A stretch of 9,563 bases of DNA from Alphaproteobacteria bacterium (lineage in GTDB: Bacteria > Pseudomonadota > Alphaproteobacteria > UBA828), in the NCBI GenBank assembly GCA_029937205.1, contig JAPYQV010000072.1, positions 1 through 9,563 on the forward strand, given 5' to 3'. Under the pieces are notes generated by a model. The model saw nothing but the letters and a program-made list of their open reading frames with translations. It was not told where the DNA came from and did not search any database. Shown here piece after piece: positions 5,928 to 9,563 of this stretch. Made by a program: the position numbers and the translations under genes. Each line of letters opens with the position of its first letter. The stretch's first letter is position 1.

Positions 5928-6686
5928 TCAGCGCATATAGGAACCGCCTGTGACATCGATGGTATTGCCGGTAGCGTGGCGCGCCCGTCCCGAGGAGAGA
6001 AAAGTGATGACTTCGGCCACATCCTCGGGCGGCGTGAGTTCGCCGAGGGGAATATCGCTCTTCGCCGCCGCCAGCACCTCGGGCGGCGCGCCCTGGATCG
6101 CCATTTCCGTCGCCGTCCAGCCGGGCGCAACACAGTAGGCGAGCACGCCATCCTTGGCGAAAGCGCGCGCGATTGTGCGGGTAAGCGATCCGAGAGCGCC
6201 CTTGGAGGCGGAATAATGGCTGTATTCCGCCAACTCTCCACGATAGGCGCCGCGGCTGGTGACGTTGACGATAATGCCGCCAGCGCGGCTACGGTAATGG
6301 CGGATGGCGGCGCGGCAGAGATCGGCCGGCGCCTGCAAATTGATCTGCAAAGTGCGCGCCCAGGCGGCACGCCACGCATCCAGGTCCCAATCCACATCGG
6401 CATGCTCATAGGTGGCGGCGTTGTTGACCAAGACATCGATGCGCCCCTTCCAGGCAAGCGCGTCGTCCCAGAGACGCATGATTTCATCCGGCCGGGCGAG
6501 ATCGGCCGAGAGCGCCAGGCAGCGCTCCGGCCCGGCGGCCTCGGCAAGGCGCGCCGCCTGATCGTGGCTCTTGCCGTAATGCAGGATCACATCGGCGCCG
6601 GCGGCGATCGCCTGCTCGAACGCCACTGCACCAATGCCACGCGAGGCGCCGGTGATCAAAATGATTTTGCCGCTCAGTTCTGCCAC
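5928..6686 (-). CDS. SDR family NAD(P)-dependent oxidoreductase
   Basis: This 252-residue protein is a classical short-chain dehydrogenase/reductase. TGASRGIG at 12-19 binds the dinucleotide; Asp62 and NNAA at 88-91 follow the family pattern. The catalytic tetrad is Asn116, Ser144, Tyr158 and Lys162 (YSASK). The end, GNTIDVTGGSYM, is typical of FabG-like members. The substrate cannot be told from sequence; the class acts on 3-oxoacyl chains, sugars, steroids or small alcohols. Translation starts at a GTG at 6686, supported by an excellent TAAGGAG (6694-6700) seven bases upstream. That RBS overlaps the stop codon of the upstream dadA-like gene, only 11 bp away, so the two are almost certainly one translationally linked operon. 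It may process the 2-oxo acid or a related carbonyl from that reaction, but this is only a guess from context. Confidence 0.9.
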   Translation of the reverse strand: MAELSGKIILITGASRGIGAVAFEQAIAAGADVILHYGKSHDQAARLAEAAGPERCLALSADLARPDEIMRLWDDALAWKGRIDVLVNNAATYEHADVDWDLDAWRAAWARTLQINLQAPADLCRAAIRHYRSRAGGIIVNVTSRGAYRGELAEYSHYSASKGALGSLTRTIARAFAKDGVLAYCVAPGWTATEMAIQGAPPEVLAAAKSDIPLGELTPPEDVAEVITFLSSGRARHATGNTIDVTGGSYMR

Positions 6687-6693
6687 TTTTTTT

Positions 6694-6700
6694 CTCCTTA
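6694..6700 (-). promoter_or_regulatory. RBS of the SDR gene overlapping the dadA stop codon
   Basis: TAAGGAG on the minus strand. Its first three bases are the TAA stop of the dadA-like gene, and it lies seven bases before the GTG start of the SDR gene. It decides the GTG start and implies coupled translation. Confidence 0.75.
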
Positions 6701-7948
6701 CAAAAATCTGTCGATGGTGAGGCCACGCAGGTCCACAGCCGGCGGGCGGCCCGAGATGATATCGGCAATCACCTGGCCGGAGCCACAGGCGAGAGTCCAG
6801 CCGAGGCTGCCGTGGCCGGTGTCGAGATAAAGCTTATCAAACGGCGTGGCGCCCAGAATCGGCGCGCAATCTGGTGTCATGGGACGCAGGCCCGTCCACA
6901 ATTCAGCGCTGCCCGGATCGCCGCAATCCGGGAACAATTTCATCAGCGTATCGAGCATGGCGGCGGCGCGGCGCGGGTCGGCGCGCTTGTTGAAGCCGTC
7001 GAGCTCCGCCGTGCCGGCGATACGGAGACGCCCGCCGAACGGTGTGATGCCCAGCTTGCGCTCGACATCCTGCAGCGCCAGCTTGGGCGCGCCGGTGCTG
7101 TTCGCGGGCAGCGTCTGGGCATAGCCCTTGACGGGATAAATCGGCACACGAAGACCGAGCGGGCGCAACAGCCGGGCGCTGTGGCAGCCGAGGGCGAGCA
7201 GCACCGCCTCAGCGTTTTCTTCTCCCTGGCTGGTTTGTACGCCGCTCACCTCACCACCCGAATGCAACAGGCGCTCGACCGTGCAGCCAAAGCGGAACGA
7301 AACGCCGAGACGCGCCGCGGCGGCGGCCAGCGCGGCGGTAAATTTGTACGCATCGCCGGTTTGCTCCTGATGGTAATGCAGGCCGCCGGCGAAATGTCGG
7401 CGCGCAGTCTCAAGCGCCGGTTCCAGGGTGGCACAGGCCGGCATGTCGAGCTGGTCGGGCCGGCGCGCCGCGTCTTCTCCGGACAGGGCGGCAGCGGCGG
7501 CGCGGGTGAATTTTTCCTCGCTGCGGTAAAGCCGGAGCACGCCCCGGCGGCTATGGTCAAAATCGAACGGCTCTGTGGCGCGTAAGTTTTCCAGCGCCGC
7601 CATGCTGTAGACCGCGAGGCGGCGGAGATCGACGGTGATACGCGCCACCCGCGCCGCCGTGCAGTTTCTGAGGAAACATGCGCCCCACAGCCAACGCGTG
7701 GGATCGGGCGAAAAACGCACCCGGTAAGGCGCATCGGCACGGGCGATATTGCGCAGCACCAGGCCCGGGATATCGGGCGCCAGCCAGGGATGAATTGTCG
7801 CGCCCAGGAGCTGACCGCCATTGGCGTAGCTCGCCTCCAATCCCGGCCCTTCGCGCCGCTCGAGCACCGTCACGTCATGCCCGGCGCGGGCGAGATAATA
7901 CGCCGCCGTGACGCCGACCACACCCGCTCCCAGCACCAGCACTTTCAT
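6698..7948 (-). CDS. dadA: D-amino acid dehydrogenase (DadA-like), FAD-dependent
   Basis: This 416-residue flavoprotein has the length and layout of the DadA small subunit, which oxidatively deaminates D-amino acids to 2-oxo acids and ammonia and passes electrons to the respiratory chain. The N-terminus has the FAD-binding GAGVVG at 7-12 and Glu30 at the end of the second strand to hold the adenosine ribose. Characteristic DadA segments follow: LEASYANGGQL (about 37-47), GGLHYHQEQTGD, YPVKGYAQTLP, the WTGLRPMTPD block (351-360), and TGHGSLGWTLACGSG (377-391) that closes over the flavin. The ATG at 7948 has a weak G-rich RBS that falls in an inverted repeat. It is first in an operon with the SDR gene, and divergent from the alpha/beta hydrolase. 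No alanine racemase or LysR/Lrp regulator is visible here. Another DAO-family amine oxidase is possible, but the C-terminal blocks favour DadA. Confidence 0.87.
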   Translation of the reverse strand: MKVLVLGAGVVGVTAAYYLARAGHDVTVLERREGPGLEASYANGGQLLGATIHPWLAPDIPGLVLRNIARADAPYRVRFSPDPTRWLWGACFLRNCTAARVARITVDLRRLAVYSMAALENLRATEPFDFDHSRRGVLRLYRSEEKFTRAAAAALSGEDAARRPDQLDMPACATLEPALETARRHFAGGLHYHQEQTGDAYKFTAALAAAAARLGVSFRFGCTVERLLHSGGEVSGVQTSQGEENAEAVLLALGCHSARLLRPLGLRVPIYPVKGYAQTLPANSTGAPKLALQDVERKLGITPFGGRLRIAGTAELDGFNKRADPRRAAAMLDTLMKLFPDCGDPGSAELWTGLRPMTPDCAPILGATPFDKLYLDTGHGSLGWTLACGSGQVIADIISGRPPAVDLRGLTIDRFL

Positions 7949-7954
7949 TGCCGC

Positions 7955-8040
7955 CCCGCCTGCTCGAATCCAAACTTGGCGGGATGGTAGTACAGCCCTA
8001 AGATCGGCCCCAGAGAGAACTTCATCAATTTAGGCTGGGG
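7955..8040. repeat. Inverted repeats in the dadA / hydrolase divergent region
   Basis: Three short inverted repeats lie in this 101-bp gap. CCCGCC at 7955-7960 pairs with GGCGGG at 7978-7983 and covers the G-rich RBS of dadA on the minus strand. CAGCCCTAA at 7993-8001 pairs with TTAGGCTG at 8030-8037 with one bulge. CCCCAG at 8008-8013 pairs with CTGGGG at 8035-8040, overlapping the hydrolase RBS. The last two are mutually exclusive. They may be operator half-sites or leader structures; none is proven. Confidence 0.35.
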
Positions 8041-8043
8041 AGG
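8037..8043 (+). promoter_or_regulatory. Strong RBS of the alpha/beta hydrolase gene
   Basis: GGGGAGG lies six bases before the ATG at 8050 and fixes that start codon. Confidence 0.75.
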
Positions 8044-8049
8044 CATAAC

Positions 8050-8892
8050 ATGGCTTTTACGGAAGTGAACGGCGCCAAGCTTTGGTACGAAGTAACGGGC
8101 GAGGGCGAGCCGGTGATGCACATCCATGGCGCCGGCTTCGGCCACTATAATTTCGCCACCGCGACACCGATTGAATCGAAATATTTCCAGTGCGTCGATT
8201 ACGATCAGCGCGGCTACGGCCAATCGGACAAGCCGATCCAAAACTACGATATGGAAGTCTGGGCCGACGATTTGGCCGGGCTGATGGATCATCTCGGCCT
8301 GGAAACGGCGCATATTCACGGCTCTTCCATGGGCGGCATGGTGGCCCAGGTGTTCGGCTCGAAATACACCCACCGCACACGTCGCCTGATCATCAATTGC
8401 TCGGCCGCCAAACTCGATTATGCCGGCCGCCTCACCTTCAAGACCTGGATCGACATCGCTGAATCGATGGGCTGCGGCAGCCGGGCCCTGGCCGAGCTGC
8501 TGGCCGTGCAGGCCCTGTCGCGCAACTTCCTCGACGGCCCCGACGGCCCGGGTGCGGTCGATATGATCCAGGACATTCTCGAGAATTCAAACCGCAAGGA
8601 AGTATTTCAGCGCGCCTGCCAAGCGATGATCGACATGGATTTGCGCGACTGGGCAACCAACATTTCCGTCCCCACCCTGGTGATCGGCGGCGACGAGGAT
8701 ATCATGACGCCGTGGCAAACCGGGCCGGACGGCTGCGGCCAGGAATGGCTGGCGCAAAATATCCCGGGCGCGGTTAAATATGTCATCAAGGGCTCAAACC
8801 ACTCCACCCTCTTCGACGGCACGGAAGAAAACATGCGTGTGGTGATAAACTTCCTGCAGGCCAACAACGACCTGACGGCGGATTTGGGCTAA
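8050..8892 (+). CDS. Alpha/beta-fold hydrolase
   Basis: This 280-residue protein is a soluble alpha/beta hydrolase. HGAGFGH at 26-32 forms the oxyanion loop. Ser93 in the nucleophile elbow GSSMG (91-95), Asp217 in GGDEDIMTP and His251 in GSNHSTLF complete the catalytic triad. The DQRGYGQSDKP segment (52-62) is typical of the family shared by esterases, lactonases, 3-oxoadipate enol-lactonase-like and C-C bond hydrolases. The cap region (about 125-200) is helical and gives no substrate clue. The ATG is fixed by the strong GGGGAGG. No signal peptide is visible, so it is cytoplasmic. It is transcribed away from the dadA-SDR operon and may share its control region; its end is convergent with the permease gene, 34 bp away. 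The specific substrate cannot be assigned. Confidence 0.9.
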   Translation: MAFTEVNGAKLWYEVTGEGEPVMHIHGAGFGHYNFATATPIESKYFQCVDYDQRGYGQSDKPIQNYDMEVWADDLAGLMDHLGLETAHIHGSSMGGMVAQVFGSKYTHRTRRLIINCSAAKLDYAGRLTFKTWIDIAESMGCGSRALAELLAVQALSRNFLDGPDGPGAVDMIQDILENSNRKEVFQRACQAMIDMDLRDWATNISVPTLVIGGDEDIMTPWQTGPDGCGQEWLAQNIPGAVKYVIKGSNHSTLFDGTEENMRVVINFLQANNDLTADLG

Positions 8893-8912
8893 CCGCCTAC
8901 GCTCACCGAAAG

Positions 8913-8953
8913 GCGCCGCGCCGCGCTTATTTGGTAAACGCGCCGCGCCGCGC
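8913..8953. repeat. 14-bp GC direct repeat between convergent genes
   Basis: GCGCCGCGCCGCGC occurs at 8913-8926 and 8940-8953, 27 bases apart. The second copy encodes the end of the permease (ARRGAF). CGCG at 8922-8925 and 8939-8942, extended by TTA/TAA after one mismatch, can make a weak stem. It lies between convergent genes, where a bidirectional terminator would be expected, but there is no T-run. Confidence 0.4.
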
Positions 8954-9563
8954 GATCACCGGCAAGGCGATGGCGGCGAGGACCAGGGCGAGGGCGCCGA
9001 ACTCGGCCACGCCGAGGGGTTCGCCGAGGGTGAGCGCGGCGGAGAACACGCCGACCACCGGCGCGATCATGATGCCGATGGTGGTAATGCCGACGGTGAA
9101 AATGCGCACCACTTCGAAATAGGCGTAGAGGCAAAAGGCGGCGGCGATAAAAACGTTATAGAGAAGTCCGAGGATCGGCCACAGGCCGGGAAATTCCACC
9201 GTCTCATAATCGACAAAGGCGGCGCCGATAGCGAGCGGAATGCTGCTTAACAGGGATTGCCAGGCAACCAACACCATGGTCGGCACGGTCCACGCCGGTT
9301 TCTTCTGCGCGATGGTGGCTGACGCCCAGAGCACCGCCGTCACCAGCATCATGATCATGCCGATCGGCGCGGCACCCAGGGTTTCGATATCGGCGGCGAG
9401 CAGCAGCACCATGCCGCCGAGGCCGAGCGCGAGGCTGGCGAGCTTGCGCAGGGTAATCGGTTCAGCCAGCAGCAACGCACTCAGCGGTATCGCCCAGACC
9501 GGCATGGTATAGGCCATCACCGCCGCCCGCCCGGAGCTGGTATTGAGCACGCCAAAGCCCGAC
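8927..9563 (-). CDS. DMT/EamA family permease, N-terminus outside window
   Basis: The frame is open to the right edge, so the gene is partial; a GTG at 9548-9550 is internal and not the likely start. About 211 residues are visible. By eye they contain seven hydrophobic helices of the usual ten: the end of the first EamA repeat (AVMAYTMPVWAIPLSALLLAE, then a helix ending MVLLLAAD) and a full second EamA repeat of five helices from APIGMIMM to LALVLAAIALP. The sequence SSGRAAVMAYTMPVWA is the typical helix 3-4 region, so roughly 90-100 residues are missing. It is an inner-membrane transporter, probably an exporter of amino acids or other small metabolites; the substrate cannot be read from sequence. 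The C-terminus (VIARRGAFTK) is cytoplasmic and basic, as in the family. Confidence 0.87.
   Translation of the reverse strand, partial: SGFGVLNTSSGRAAVMAYTMPVWAIPLSALLLAEPITLRKLASLALGLGGMVLLLAADIETLGAAPIGMIMMLVTAVLWASATIAQKKPAWTVPTMVLVAWQSLLSSIPLAIGAAFVDYETVEFPGLWPILGLLYNVFIAAAFCLYAYFEVVRIFTVGITTIGIMIAPVVGVFSAALTLGEPLGVAEFGALALVLAAIALPVIARRGAFTK

Noticed and set aside
5976..6830. 284-codon plus-strand open frame over the SDR gene
   Set aside because: Shadow of the SDR and dadA coding strands; composition rich in Arg, Gly and Ala with no domain features.
1..9563. tRNA genes, CRISPR arrays, phage or complete IS elements
   Set aside because: No cloverleaf-like sequence, spaced repeats, integrase or transposase frame was seen anywhere in the window.

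Overview
The window looks like a chromosomal segment of an alphaproteobacterium, possibly of the Rhodospirillales type. The coding DNA is GC-rich. A DUF1491 gene, a family I know mainly from alphaproteobacteria, sits beside housekeeping-type genes (an ABC-F ATPase of Uup type, a DadA-like dehydrogenase, an SDR, an EamA transporter). No rRNA, tRNA, CRISPR array or complete mobile element is visible. The organism assignment is an inference from gene content and composition only.

Layout, left to right. (1) 1-860, minus strand: a short DUF1491 gene followed 28 bp downstream by a glutathione S-transferase gene. The GST stops after 153 codons, missing much of its C-terminal helical domain. Just beyond it, at the window edge, is a perfect Shine-Dalgarno-like AAAGGAGG for another minus-strand gene, so the GST looks truncated by a foreign or rearranged sequence. 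(2) 1044-3597, plus strand: a class I SAM methyltransferase, then a two-ATPase ABC-F protein with a C-terminal coiled coil. (3) 3598-5927, minus strand: the most unusual part. Two tandem paralogues of exactly 273 codons each encode an intact Hpt (histidine phosphotransfer) domain fused to a receiver-like domain. That receiver has lost the phospho-accepting Asp and the acidic Mg-binding pair in both copies, in the same way. A decayed fragment of a third Hpt copy lies between them and the ABC-F gene. The two intact genes share a 12-bp element about 70 bp upstream of their start codons. (4) 5928-7948, minus strand: a tight dadA-like / SDR operon. (5) 8050-8892, plus strand: an alpha/beta hydrolase divergent from dadA. 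(6) 8927 to the right edge, minus strand: a DMT/EamA permease whose N-terminus lies outside the window.

How they might work together. The Hpt-pseudoreceiver proteins could take phosphoryl groups on His62 but could not pass them to their own receiver. They are therefore candidates for a phosphate sink, a shuttle, or an adaptor whose receiver fold is only a docking module. No histidine kinase is visible, so the partner is encoded elsewhere. The dadA-SDR pair plausibly handles D-amino acid oxidation and a downstream carbonyl or alcohol step. The remaining genes have generic roles with no clear link to the Hpt array.
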